A DNA stretch of 64,000 bases from Candidatus Villigracilis saccharophilus (GCA_016709305.1 JADJNA010000009.1:83888-147887); one strand, 5' to 3'. Counted from the stretch's first letter, positions 54,709 to 63,502 are shown. Made by a program: numbers and translations. The notes: generated by a model from the sequence alone, not told the origin.

Positions 54709-55986
54709 TTACCATGACTCAGCCTTATCTTTTACATTCTTGTGATACGGGGTCTGATGCAGGTGCGCGAGTTTTAAATTATGATGGTCGCTATCTTGAA
54801 ATGAAATATCGCGGTCAATCACACGGCGTTTGTCAGAAGCCGCCAGCACAACATCCGATTCGATGGTGCGCGCGGGATACACGATCATGCCGGAACCGAT
54901 GCGGCAGTTATGCCCCACACAGCCGCCCAGCACGGGACGATTGGACAAGCTCAACCTGCCATTTCCATCACGGGCACGGATGGGCGCGGGAATGAGGTTG
55001 TAATCTGTCCAAGTGGACCCGGCGCCTATAAATGTATTCCTGCCGATAACGCACATTTGCAGACAGGTATTTTGCGCCAGCATGCTGTTTTCCATAAGGG
55101 TGGTCATGAACAATGCAGCACGGAAAGGCAGAAAAGCGCCGTCTCCCACCACGGAAAGCATGACTTGCACATCCTGCGATATATTGACGTTATTGCCAAT
55201 GTAACTGTTATCAATGACCGCGCCCGCATTGATGGTGACATTGTCGCCGATGATGGCAGGTCCTTTAATCACGGCGCTGGGGTCAATGACACAGTTCTTG
55301 CCAACTTTTACAGCCACAGAACTTTCCAACACCTGCCGTCCTTCATAGATGGCCCTGCCAAGGATATTAAGTTTAAATGAAAGCTCTTCATTGGCACGTT
55401 TTTCAAAACGCGCGCCGCGCGCGAATTGACCGAAGACCATATCCGCGACAAAGACATGTACCCATGAATCAATGGCGAGCATGGCGCGCAACGGCACCTG
55501 GAAAACAAGGTCGCCGCTTTGATCTCCCATATAGGTCGGAACATGATAATAGCCGATCTCACGCGCCTGCATGTCGATCACAAGCGGTTCAACGCTCGCT
55601 GTTGGTCCGTTGGGGTAATACCACAGGTCTGCCAGATACAAACTACCGGCGGGCGTAAAAGATGTAGAAAGAGGCAGGGCGTGTTCACGAAAGGCGGCGT
55701 CATTCGTGCTAAATGCTGCGCGCACCGGGCGGTTCTTTTTCTTCGCCGCTTCGATAAAGGCTTGAATATAGAATTCATCAAAAAACAGGTTGTCACGATA
55801 AACGATGGTGGGTTCTTTTACAGGCAGAAGCGGTTCCCCCGGCTTCAATTCCAGCTCACGGGTGACGTACGGCGCGAGCAAATTACGCTGATGCAGCCAG
55901 AGCGGCGAATTTTGGATCCGCAGTTCACGCGCGGTTTCACAAAATGGCATGATCGGGTTCTGCGCGTGCAGGATGATCTTAAGCAT
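54709..55986 (-). CDS. Nucleotidyltransferase-like and hexapeptide-repeat protein (GlmU-like)
   Basis: The 425-residue protein has an N-terminal region (about 1-215) like the degenerate sugar-nucleotidyltransferase domain found in GlmU-type proteins, and a left-handed beta-helix (about 225-400) made of hexapeptide repeats ([ILV]GxxxxI pattern: VKVGKNCVIDPSAVIKGPAIIGDNVTINAGAVI, and later VIGRNTFIGAGS and GCVGHNCRIGSGMIV). Such proteins transfer acyl or nucleotidyl groups. Catalytic residues were not recognised, so the activity is uncertain. Its promoter (TATAAT 7 bases before the ATG) implies a leaderless mRNA. It is followed by the acyl-ACP reductase with a short gap, so joint action on a lipid or glycan is plausible. 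Confidence 0.75.
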   Translation of the reverse strand: MLKIILHAQNPIMPFCETARELRIQNSPLWLHQRNLLAPYVTRELELKPGEPLLPVKEPTIVYRDNLFFDEFYIQAFIEAAKKKNRPVRAAFSTNDAAFREHALPLSTSFTPAGSLYLADLWYYPNGPTASVEPLVIDMQAREIGYYHVPTYMGDQSGDLVFQVPLRAMLAIDSWVHVFVADMVFGQFARGARFEKRANEELSFKLNILGRAIYEGRQVLESSVAVKVGKNCVIDPSAVIKGPAIIGDNVTINAGAVIDNSYIGNNVNISQDVQVMLSVVGDGAFLPFRAALFMTTLMENSMLAQNTCLQMCVIGRNTFIGAGSTWTDYNLIPAPIRARDGNGRLSLSNRPVLGGCVGHNCRIGSGMIVYPARTIESDVVLAASDKRRVIDRDISFQDSDHHNLKLAHLHQTPYHKNVKDKAESW

Positions 55987-55993
55987 GGGCAGA

Positions 55994-55999
55994 ATTATA
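55994..55999 (-). promoter_or_regulatory. -10 element giving a leaderless mRNA
   Basis: TATAAT on the minus strand lies 7 bases before the ATG at 55986. No ribosome site is present, and no good -35 was seen. The gap 55987-56112 has no convincing gene. Confidence 0.45.
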
Positions 56000-56112
56000 A
56001 ATCAAAGTCTGTGATAAAACGCCTCAACAAAGTCGTGATAGAGTTTTTTAGAAGAATTTTATGAGCAATAAAACTGACCTCGAACGTCTTAAAGACCTGC
56101 AAGATCCTGAGA

Positions 56113-56736
56113 TCATGAAAACGGAGTTGTGTCTATCACGATCGTGCAATCCGCATCACCCTGGGCAACGCAGGTGGTCTCTTTTACATCGAATACCTTT
56201 CCGCCGCTTAGCCAATATAATGATTCCTGCAAGAGGCCGACAGCAAGATGGCAAACCGGCTCATCGGTAGTCCGCCCCCAGCACAATGGGCAGCGTTCTA
56301 TATGCCAGAATATCTTGTTGCCCTTTTCTTCAACGCGTACTTTTTGATCGGTATGCTTGTTGAATAGGTCAGCAAAGGATTTGGTGCCGGCGCTTAATTT
56401 CGTGGGTAGTGAAAGCAGGCGGAAAGCCATTTCGGTCAAGCCAAGCATCGAGCCATATTCCTTAAGACCATACGAAAAACAAGCCCGCCCGATTCGCAGT
56501 GCCAGTCCACGCCCGCCGCGCGGACCGTAATTCTGCTCAAGCGTGCTTTGTAACAGGCTGATCGTCTCAAATGGGAAATCGCGCTCTGTACTTGCGGGGG
56601 GATAACCCTGGATATATTGCTCAAGCGAGGCAAGGCGCAGGATGGCATCGACTCCATGCGAACCCATCACCTCCTCCATACCGGTTAACATGATCCTCCC
56701 CATTTTTTGAGGATAGAAGAAGGAGTCTGAGCTCAT
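56113..56736 (-). CDS. V4R-domain protein
   Basis: A 207-residue protein whose C-terminal two-thirds match the V4R (4-vinyl reductase) small-molecule-binding domain: EKGNKIFWHIERCPLCWGR, CHLAVGLLQESLYWLSGGK and ETTCVAQGDADCTIVID. Four or five conserved Cys could bind a metal. V4R domains occur in BchJ and in regulators such as XylR/DmpR, where they bind hydrocarbons. The N-terminus is helical. The stop codon of this gene is followed by the promoter of the beta-helix gene. The start ATG at 56736 overlaps the hydrolase stop by 4 bases, so it is coupled to it. Confidence 0.78.
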   Translation of the reverse strand: MSSDSFFYPQKMGRIMLTGMEEVMGSHGVDAILRLASLEQYIQGYPPASTERDFPFETISLLQSTLEQNYGPRGGRGLALRIGRACFSYGLKEYGSMLGLTEMAFRLLSLPTKLSAGTKSFADLFNKHTDQKVRVEEKGNKIFWHIERCPLCWGRTTDEPVCHLAVGLLQESLYWLSGGKVFDVKETTCVAQGDADCTIVIDTTPFS

Positions 56737-57530
56737 AAAGTTGGGGTTTCCTGATCAAGAAATGCCTTCAGTTTTTGAGTGAACGCGGTTGGTTCTTCGA
56801 GCATGATGAAATGCCCCGCTGTCGGGAAGCGCTCAATGACTGCATGCGGAATGCCCTGAAGCATCGGCTGCCACTGCTTCGGATGAACGATCACATCCTT
56901 ATCACCGTACATGCCCATCGCAGGGATCTTGACCTGCGAAAGCATGGGAGTTAAGTCGGTGCGTCGCAAGGAAGCGATAGATCGCAGGAAAGATTCAACG
57001 GTCGTACGCGAAAGATCGCGATCCATCATCTGCGGAAAACGCGGATCCCTGCAGATGAGCGGAGAATACAATTTCATCCCCGCGCGAAAGACAGGCATCA
57101 TATTGAAAAGCATGAATGCGATCCCGCGATAGCCTGCCAGTTTAAGCAGCGGCGCGAGCGAGGAACCGATCATCGGCGACCCGACCACGACCGCTTTGCT
57201 GACCCTTTGCGGATATTTGATCGCGACAGACAGGCTGACCGTGCCGCCCATGCTGTGCCCCACCAGCGGCGCGTTGACGATCCCCAACTGCTCCATAAAT
57301 TGATCTACAAGACTGACAAAATCCGAGACCGCGTAGGTCTCGCGTTTTTTCCCTGATTCCCCAAACCCCCAAAAATCCAGCGCGTACGTGCGATAGAACG
57401 CGCCCAAATACGCCATTGTTTCCTGCCAAAGTCCCCACGAACCAAGCCATCCATGCAAGAGAATAACCGGACGCCCGCGTCCGTATACTTCGTAATGAAC
57501 TATTCCCTGATCAGTGGTGATGGATGACAC
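56733..57530 (-). CDS. Alpha/beta-hydrolase with intact catalytic triad
   Basis: The 265-residue protein has LLHGWLGSWGLW, the nucleophile elbow VGHSMGGTVS with Ser, the acid Asp in YGDKDVIVH and His in TAGHFIMLEEP. It is an esterase-, lipase- or thioesterase-like enzyme of the alpha/beta fold; the substrate is unknown. It is the paralogue of the Asn-bearing protein at 44069-44857, and the two sit at opposite sides of the locus. It starts 21 bases after the GTPase gene and overlaps the V4R gene start. Confidence 0.86.
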   Translation of the reverse strand: MSSITTDQGIVHYEVYGRGRPVILLHGWLGSWGLWQETMAYLGAFYRTYALDFWGFGESGKKRETYAVSDFVSLVDQFMEQLGIVNAPLVGHSMGGTVSLSVAIKYPQRVSKAVVVGSPMIGSSLAPLLKLAGYRGIAFMLFNMMPVFRAGMKLYSPLICRDPRFPQMMDRDLSRTTVESFLRSIASLRRTDLTPMLSQVKIPAMGMYGDKDVIVHPKQWQPMLQGIPHAVIERFPTAGHFIMLEEPTAFTQKLKAFLDQETPTL

Positions 57531-57551
57531 AGAAAATCGTAAACCCGCCGC

Positions 57552-58091
57552 CTACTTGCCGGATTCCATTTCCTTTAGGATGCTGTACAACAGCTCAAGC
57601 AATACCGATTTGACGGTATCACGATTGGTCGCTACACAGGGTAAAAGTTTTGTCTTGCTGTCCAATCGCAGGGCATGACGCACGTCTTCAAGATCCCAGG
57701 CATCTTCCACATCCTGCTTGTTTGCAGCTACCACAAAAGGTGTCGGCGCATATGCACGGAACGTCTCCAAGATCGAACGTGCCTCGCGGAATGTTTCCGG
57801 ACGGGTGCTGTCAACCATCACGACAAATCCCAGCATGCCTTCCGAAAGGATTTCCCACATAAAGTCAAAACGCTTTTGGCCCGGTGTCCCGAACAGATAC
57901 AGTACCAGATCCTCGTCCACTGTGATGCGTCCAAAATCCATCGCCACGGTTGTGGAAGATTTAACGGCACGTTCTTCTTCGGATGAGATCCTGCGTTCCG
58001 TGGCGACCACATCAATTTCACTGACAGATTGAATGAACTGAGTCTTGCCAGCGCTGAAGGGACCTGTCACTACCATTTTGACCGTTTGCAT
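57552..58091 (-). CDS. Ras-like small GTPase (MglA/Rup type)
   Basis: The 179-residue protein has the P-loop GPFSAGKT (about residues 10-17), a switch region with TVAMDFG, the G3 motif in LFGTPGQKRF and the G4 motif ANKQDVED. These are the motifs of prokaryotic Ras-like GTPases. Such proteins often pair with roadblock or DUF4388 proteins to control polarity, motility or signalling. It lies 25 bases after the DUF4388 gene, in the same direction, so the two form a module. No MglB-type GAP is visible in the window. Confidence 0.88.
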   Translation of the reverse strand: MQTVKMVVTGPFSAGKTQFIQSVSEIDVVATERRISSEEERAVKSSTTVAMDFGRITVDEDLVLYLFGTPGQKRFDFMWEILSEGMLGFVVMVDSTRPETFREARSILETFRAYAPTPFVVAANKQDVEDAWDLEDVRHALRLDSKTKLLPCVATNRDTVKSVLLELLYSILKEMESGK

Positions 58092-58116
58092 AATTTCTAT
58101 CCTCTAAAACAGATAA

Positions 58117-58923
58117 CTACATTGCCCGAATACGTCCGATCAATTTATTGATCAACGACCTTTGTTCCTGTTTATTCGGCGTTGGGAACATCTTCGGGTT
58201 TTGGACAACCGCCAGACCTGCGGGGCGCGCCAGTTCAACCAGTCCGGCCTGTAATAGACCATATACGATCCTACGGATCTCGATCTCGCTCAATTTATTG
58301 GTACTGGCGATCTGGCGCATGGTATTCTTTGGGTCCACAAACTTGACCACTTTCCATTCATCCACGCTCAAATTCACATTCGTGCGCGGCCGATCCGTAA
58401 AGACAAGCGCCATGTCGAGACTGGGGATCTCATCCTGCAAATGTTCCAGTTCGCGAAACTGGCGCGAACCTTCCATAATAATATTCTCGAGGTCAAGGCG
58501 CACATTAATACGCCCATCCGGAGGCAGCATGTCAGTCTCAAAGCGGAAGATGCCTTCCACCCATGAGAACAGTTTCCGGACCACATCGGTAAAGTATCCC
58601 TGCAAATTCACGAGGATCTCTTCCTGAGAGACGTACCCCGCATTAATAAGAAGCAGTCCCAGTTCCTTATCGGTCATCTGTCCTGCGCGGTCTGCGATCG
58701 CCCGGTATTGATTGACATTGATCTTATTGGCTTTATGCAGGACCAACGCCAGACTGCCATCCTCCTTGCCCACACGCGCGTAGGCAAGTTTGCCGTCACG
58801 AAATGAAATATACGCCTGCTCCGAAACTCCATCCACCACCAACGTACCGGTCTTGCTGGCAAGGTTGATCAAATTTAGAAGTTGTGTAATTGTAAAATCA
58901 CGTAAATTTCCACGCAGGGCCAT
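58117..58923 (-). CDS. DUF4388 (PatA-like) regulator
   Basis: A ~268-residue protein from ATG 58923 (MALRGNLRDFTITQLLNLINLASKTGTL), preceded by AGAGGA; a start 6 codons upstream is also possible. The DUF4388 domain (about 1-120) is evident from GTLVVDGVSEQAYISFRDGKLAYARVG. A helical middle follows (LLLINAGYVSQEEILVNLQGY), then a winged-helix-like end (TMRQIASTNKLSEIEIRRIVYGLLQAGLVEL). DUF4388 proteins work with GTPases and response regulators in bacteria and cyanobacteria. It is first in the locus and appears to start the operon. Confidence 0.82.
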   Translation of the reverse strand: MALRGNLRDFTITQLLNLINLASKTGTLVVDGVSEQAYISFRDGKLAYARVGKEDGSLALVLHKANKINVNQYRAIADRAGQMTDKELGLLLINAGYVSQEEILVNLQGYFTDVVRKLFSWVEGIFRFETDMLPPDGRINVRLDLENIIMEGSRQFRELEHLQDEIPSLDMALVFTDRPRTNVNLSVDEWKVVKFVDPKNTMRQIASTNKLSEIEIRRIVYGLLQAGLVELARPAGLAVVQNPKMFPTPNKQEQRSLINKLIGRIRAM

Positions 58924-59057
58924 TGATCCTCTACTAACCATCCCATAGGAACAGTTTTCAAAATTCTACATCCTAGCAGATAATGCGTCAATTAAACCAC
59001 TTAACCGTCTTGCAAAGAAAAGGAAAAATGGATGAAATACGCGGCAGTTTTCCGAGC

Positions 59058-60320
59058 CTACTCTGAAACAGACTCGAATTCTCCGGCATCCGCTTCTTGC
59101 ATGGACCGGGAGTTGGCTTTGCCTATGAGCAGCATGGCCGGCAAAAGCAGCAAGCCCGAAGTCGTGATCGCCGCGACAACCGACAGGAATTTTGCGATCA
59201 GGCCAACGCTTGGTCCGCCCGCGATCTGTCCAAACGCATCCACCTGCCCCGCCATTGAATGAACGGTCGCCCGAGTCTGCGGGTCGAGTTTTTGATTCAC
59301 CCACCCTGAGTAGAGCGGACTGCTCACGCTGCGAAAAATATTGATGACGAGATACAGCCCCAAAGTCACAGGAAGAAGCGGGGAAATCGCAAAGCCGACC
59401 AGCGCGAACGCGATCAAGCCGGTCACGATCAGCATGGCGCGCCCTATCGCGAGCGGACTCCCCGAGTCCACGCGCTTCTCGACAAAACGGATCGCAAAGA
59501 TCGTCAGCATGGAGGCTGTAATTCGAAGAACGGCAAAGAATGCGACCTGATTATTCCCAAAGATGACCGGGATTTCAAAATTATCAATTAAATGCTTCAC
59601 CCACAGGCGGTCAAAACCCTCACTATACAAACCATAAAATAAACCAACACCGAGAATATTGATTAAACGCGGACGGGCACGGACCGACATCAGCCCCTGA
59701 TTAAAAGTATGCCACATGTGCTGCCAGTTATTGCGATCTTCCCTGGAGGCGGGTTGATAACCAGTCTCAGGCATGATGAAGATAAGCACCAAACCAATCG
59801 CCAGCACGCCGGCGGAACCGAATTGAATCGGCAGGGCAACATCGTTTGCGCCAATGAACATCGCCAATCCCATTCCGATCAAGGATGCGGTCAAGCCCAC
59901 CCGCGTGGCGCGCAGAAAAAGCTGATTGGCAGGTTCTTCGCCGATCTCATCTGAGATCCACGCCTGCGTTGCGCCGCTGGTAAAGGTATATCCCAACCCC
60001 CAGATCACCTGCGCGAGAAGAATGGGGATGAAAGCAGGAAAGAATCCCTCAATGAGAAATCCAAGCCCCATCAGAAAATAGCCGATGATGATGGACAAGC
60101 GCCGTGAATACACATCTGCGACCACGCCGGTGGGAATTTCAAAAACAAAAGCCGCAACTTCCAAAGTCGTTCCAACCAGCACAAGCTGCAGCGGGGTCAG
60201 TCCGGCAACCGTTGCTTCATACAATGATGTCGTGACGAACATCATCGAGAAGAATGCCGATGCTGTAAACTCAATGAATAAATAGACTTTTGTGGCATCT
60301 ACCTTTAAGCTGGAAAACAT
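59058..60320 (-). CDS. MFS transporter
   Basis: The 420-residue protein has about twelve hydrophobic helices and the major-facilitator motif A between helices 2 and 3 (GVVADVYSRRLSIIIG). A cytoplasmic loop after helix 6 (about 195-225) contains charged residues. It resembles drug or metabolite efflux MFS proteins; the substrate cannot be told. It begins with MFSSLKVDATKVYLF and has AAAGGAAAAA just upstream. The gap to the DUF4388 start (58924-59057) is short and holds no gene. Confidence 0.83.
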   Translation of the reverse strand: MFSSLKVDATKVYLFIEFTASAFFSMMFVTTSLYEATVAGLTPLQLVLVGTTLEVAAFVFEIPTGVVADVYSRRLSIIIGYFLMGLGFLIEGFFPAFIPILLAQVIWGLGYTFTSGATQAWISDEIGEEPANQLFLRATRVGLTASLIGMGLAMFIGANDVALPIQFGSAGVLAIGLVLIFIMPETGYQPASREDRNNWQHMWHTFNQGLMSVRARPRLINILGVGLFYGLYSEGFDRLWVKHLIDNFEIPVIFGNNQVAFFAVLRITASMLTIFAIRFVEKRVDSGSPLAIGRAMLIVTGLIAFALVGFAISPLLPVTLGLYLVINIFRSVSSPLYSGWVNQKLDPQTRATVHSMAGQVDAFGQIAGGPSVGLIAKFLSVVAAITTSGLLLLPAMLLIGKANSRSMQEADAGEFESVSE

Positions 60321-60473
60321 TTTTTCCTTTTAAAATAGTCTCTTTTGGAAATAACACATAACCATCGTCCCGAAGGTTTAGTTTGAGTAACTTGTGCGCC
60401 TGATTGATACCTGCGGGACGTTCTCTCTAATTACCGATACCATCAAATATTATTTATTTCCCCAAACTATTTT

Positions 60474-61076
60474 TTATTTTTTCAACAATCGATTCAACTG
60501 ACCCAAACAATCCTGCGGATCCTTGAACAGAATTCCCTTCATCCCGGCCTTTTCACAGGCCTCGATATTGGCGTTCATGTCATCCACAAAGACCGCTTCC
60601 TTCGCGTTGACCTTTGCCTGTGCCAGCGCGAGCTCATATACTTTAGCTGCCGGTTTTACTACGCCAACCTCCGCCGAAATAATGCCAGTATCGAACATAT
60701 CAATGACCTTCTCTTTAGTAATAAATTCGCGCAAACCGCTCCATGCGTTCGAGATCAAGCCTGTGTGGACCTTACCGCGCAGTGAGCGAATGGTTTCAAC
60801 CAGGGTGCGGTCAATGACATCGCCGCCAAAGAACTCATCTACAAAGGCTTTCTTTTCAGAAACAGGGTGCCGCAATCGCTTCAACACTTCCGCCCAATGT
60901 GCATCTTCGCTGATCTCTCCGATCGAAGCGCGGCGCGCAGAGTCACTTCCGAAGACCGCCTTATCAATATCGTCATAATCCATCTTAAAACGTTCAGCCA
61001 AATGCTGGCGCGGAGCCTGAAATTCGGTGCGCATGATCACGCCCCCAAAGTCAAAAAAAACAGCACGGATCGTCAT
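60474..61076 (-). CDS. HAD-superfamily hydrolase
   Basis: A ~200-residue HAD (subfamily IA) protein: motif I VFFDFGGVIM (an Asp nucleophile at DFG), motif II LISNAWSGL, motif III Lys in VGVVKPAAKVYELAL and motif IV VFVDDMNANIEA. It is probably a small-molecule phosphatase. The start at 61076 (MTIRAVFFDFGG) is chosen to match the family; the longer frame to 61118 has no ribosome site. The upstream gap 60321-60473 has no gene. Confidence 0.87.
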   Translation of the reverse strand: MTIRAVFFDFGGVIMRTEFQAPRQHLAERFKMDYDDIDKAVFGSDSARRASIGEISEDAHWAEVLKRLRHPVSEKKAFVDEFFGGDVIDRTLVETIRSLRGKVHTGLISNAWSGLREFITKEKVIDMFDTGIISAEVGVVKPAAKVYELALAQAKVNAKEAVFVDDMNANIEACEKAGMKGILFKDPQDCLGQLNRLLKK

Positions 61077-61095
61077 AGTGGTCTTATCCCATATT

Positions 61096-61138
61096 AAAAG
61101 ACAAAGCCTTAAAGACACTGGGTCTTTTCGGCTTTGTC
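61096..61138 (-). terminator. Intrinsic terminator of the zinc-ribbon gene
   Basis: On the minus strand GACAAAGCC and GGCTTTGTC form a 9-bp stem, with an inner AAAGAC/GTCTTT stem, followed by T4. It lies between the stop at 61154 and the HAD gene start. Confidence 0.75.
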
Positions 61139-61153
61139 ATGAAGTCAAAAGCT

Positions 61154-61540
61154 TTATTTCTTTTTGCCTTTTGCAGCCACCTTCTTTTCGGCAGACTTGG
61201 CAGTTGATTTCTTTGCTGCAGGAGCCTTCACAGTTTTTGCAGGAGTCTTCTTTTCAGCGGACTTGGCTTTAGCTGCCTTGGGAAGCGGCTCTGTCTTAGC
61301 TGCGGCAGAGGCTGGTGTCGCCTCGGCTTTCGCTTCCGCAGCAGCCTGCTTGGCGGCTTCCTGCCAATTCGGGAAGAACAATTCCATCCGCTGGCGGGAT
61401 ATGGAATTGGCACGGCGGCAACGCGGACAATGAGCATCATAATGAGTCTGACTCTTCTCATTCATTGTAACGATGGCGCCCAGCATCTCGGCGCGAGCAA
61501 GGGTGAAGGGAGTCTGACAATAAATACAACGCAGGTTCAT
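61154..61540 (-). CDS. Zinc ribbon with histone-H1-like basic tail
   Basis: The 128-residue protein has a four-Cys zinc ribbon at the N-terminus (LRCIYCQTPF and AHCPRCRRAN), then a short linker and a tail of about 65 residues (from roughly 62) made of Ala, Lys, Pro, Ser and Thr (AAAKTEPLPKAAKAKSAEKK...), ending KGKKK. Such tails bind DNA or RNA like histone H1 or bacterial HU-like proteins. No family with a fixed function was recognised. It may be a nucleoid or RNA-associated factor. It is single, with a terminator after it. Confidence 0.7.
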   Translation of the reverse strand: MNLRCIYCQTPFTLARAEMLGAIVTMNEKSQTHYDAHCPRCRRANSISRQRMELFFPNWQEAAKQAAAEAKAEATPASAAAKTEPLPKAAKAKSAEKKTPAKTVKAPAAKKSTAKSAEKKVAAKGKKK

Positions 61541-61611
61541 AATAGTATCCTTTCGTAAAACCTAGAATAACTTGATTCTACACGAAATTCCCCGCTTTGC
61601 GGGTCGGGTTT

Positions 61612-62592
61612 TCATTTTTCCAGATTTTGGCCCGCGCGCAGTTCTTTCTCATAGGTGATGAATTCACTCGCCACATACATGCCCGCGCGTTGATACAGAC
61701 GGGTCGCGCCCGTCGGGTTGGAGGCATCCACGCCCAGCCCGATGGTGTTCATGCCGCGCTTGTGAAATTCACCAAAGGAATGTTGGAGCAAAGCCAGCCC
61801 CAATCCTTTTTTACGCCACGGGCGGCGAACTCCGAGTGTGCCGATCCAGCCGATACCCATGCGGAAGCGGTTTTGCGAATAGCCGGCAATCTGATCTCCA
61901 TCCCATGCGATCATCCACAAAGATGGGTCAAAATCAGATTTGCCAAATTTTCGATGCCGCCATTCTTCAAAAGTTGATTCATGACTTCCCCAGTGGTCGC
62001 GGAAGGCTTCATTATCCGCCTCCCAAACCAAACGATCATGTTGTTCGCGGATAAATGGACGCAATTCGATTCCGTCAGGCAGGATAGCCGCAAACGGCGC
62101 CTTATCCAATTTAATCTCCATCCGCCAGTGGTGGCGAATGACAGAATACCCTTCGTGTGCAAACATGGCGTTGCCTGTTTCATCCTTGCTATCTGTTGAA
62201 ACGCGGATGAAAACGCGCAGGTCAGGTGCAGCCAGTGGAATATGTTCACCGGCGCGGACCTCTGCCGCATGCAACAAAGATGTGCCAACACCAAGTCCTT
62301 TGAATTTCGGGTGAACATAACCATCGGCGTTTAAGTGGACATGGGCGTTTTCGTTGAATAATTCTTCATAGCCAGCCAAACGCCCGTCCTGTGCCTCAAC
62401 GACAAATGCATCCGTTTCAATATTGAATCCCTCCGTACCCCACCAATTCCTTAGTTCCTCGGGAGTATTCGCAACGGTCGTATCCCCATCCGCTTCGCAG
62501 ACATCGTAGATGAGTTGAGCCACAGCCTCGAGGTCGGCCCAACCGGCGTGGCGCAACGTCAGATTTTTGGAAAGAGTATTCATGGTTGTCAT
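61612..62592 (-). CDS. Double-GNAT acetyltransferase
   Basis: A 326-residue protein with two GNAT domains: the first (about 10-165) with HPKFKGLGVGTSLLHAA at the acetyl-CoA loop, the second (about 170-315) with VRRPWRKKGLGLALLQHSF and NPTGATRLYQRAGM. The layout resembles mycothiol-synthase-like proteins. The substrate is unknown. It is followed 7 bases away by a second GNAT gene in the same direction. The region 61541-61611 has a weak hairpin (CCCGC/GCGGG) and nothing else. Confidence 0.83.
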   Translation of the reverse strand: MTTMNTLSKNLTLRHAGWADLEAVAQLIYDVCEADGDTTVANTPEELRNWWGTEGFNIETDAFVVEAQDGRLAGYEELFNENAHVHLNADGYVHPKFKGLGVGTSLLHAAEVRAGEHIPLAAPDLRVFIRVSTDSKDETGNAMFAHEGYSVIRHHWRMEIKLDKAPFAAILPDGIELRPFIREQHDRLVWEADNEAFRDHWGSHESTFEEWRHRKFGKSDFDPSLWMIAWDGDQIAGYSQNRFRMGIGWIGTLGVRRPWRKKGLGLALLQHSFGEFHKRGMNTIGLGVDASNPTGATRLYQRAGMYVASEFITYEKELRAGQNLEK

Positions 62593-62599
62593 TTTGTTC

Positions 62600-63502
62600 T
62601 CAGCTTTTTCTCTTTGTATATGTCAATAATTTGTGAATTTTTTCAAAGCCGACCGATTCATATAAATGGATCGCGGCTGGATTTGTACTGACTGCGCAAA
62701 CAGACGCTGCGCTCATGCCCTCAGCCTTGAGCCTGCGCAAGCCTTCGAAGAGCAGGCTCTTGCCAAGTCCCATTCGCTGAAAATCCGGGTGTGTGCCTAC
62801 AGGTTCGAACAGCCCAATCCTGTTTAATTCATCCGTCCAGATGATGCAGAACGCAGCCGCGCGTTCATCCGGCGCAATGACAAAGATCTCGTGTTCCGGC
62901 TCATACACGGGTGACTGCATGAATCGTAAAGTCCGCGGCCAATATTCTTCAAAAGGTTTTTTCGAGCCAAAAGCCGCGTGGGATACAACGGAACGCAACC
63001 GCGCATCCGCTTCGCCGCGCGAATTTCGCAGGCTGAATTCGACTGGTAATGCTGGACCAGCCAAAGGTCCAGATAAGACGCGCTTCAAAAGGACCAGATG
63101 CTCTTCCTCAGGTGAAAATCCATTTTCCAACAGCCAATGAATACGGGAGACGTCATTCTCAGCAACCCATACGGTTTGGACCTCATCAAGCGCGGACATT
63201 TGCTGCACCGCCCAAACCAGTAGTTCATATTCACGAGGCGTATCCCGCAAGACTGGATCTACATACACATCGAACGCACCCACGTCAAAAGACAGGAGCA
63301 CCCATCCAAGCAGGCGCTCACCTTCTTTCAAAAGGCGGATATGCGTTTGCCAGGCCTCCTGCGGAACATCCGTATAAAAAAGCCACCATTGCAGATCACC
63401 GCGATGGACATAATATGTTGGAGTTTCTGCCCTGCGCCCCTCTGCCAGCAAGTCCAGCATCGCATACAGATCCTGAAGTCCTTTATAAGGGAGCAATTCC
63501 AT
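62600..63502 (-). CDS. GNAT acetyltransferase
   Basis: The 300-residue protein ends in a GNAT domain with HPDFQRMGLGKSLLFEGLRRL as its acetyl-CoA loop and CAVSTNPAAIHLYESVGFEKI. The N-terminal half is a degenerate second GNAT-like domain (LLGWVLLSFDVGAFDVYV). It probably acetylates a small molecule or peptide. It is directly upstream of the double-GNAT gene, so they are a probable operon. The start at 63502 (MELLPYKG) is at the end of the open frame. Confidence 0.8.
   Translation of the reverse strand: MELLPYKGLQDLYAMLDLLAEGRRAETPTYYVHRGDLQWWLFYTDVPQEAWQTHIRLLKEGERLLGWVLLSFDVGAFDVYVDPVLRDTPREYELLVWAVQQMSALDEVQTVWVAENDVSRIHWLLENGFSPEEEHLVLLKRVLSGPLAGPALPVEFSLRNSRGEADARLRSVVSHAAFGSKKPFEEYWPRTLRFMQSPVYEPEHEIFVIAPDERAAAFCIIWTDELNRIGLFEPVGTHPDFQRMGLGKSLLFEGLRRLKAEGMSAASVCAVSTNPAAIHLYESVGFEKIHKLLTYTKRKS

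Noticed and set aside
56061..56270. Frame starting MSNKTDLERLKDLQDPEI on the + strand
   Set aside because: The first ~18 codons look protein-like, but it then runs antisense into the V4R gene and loses any pattern. It may be a gene remnant, but the support is too weak.
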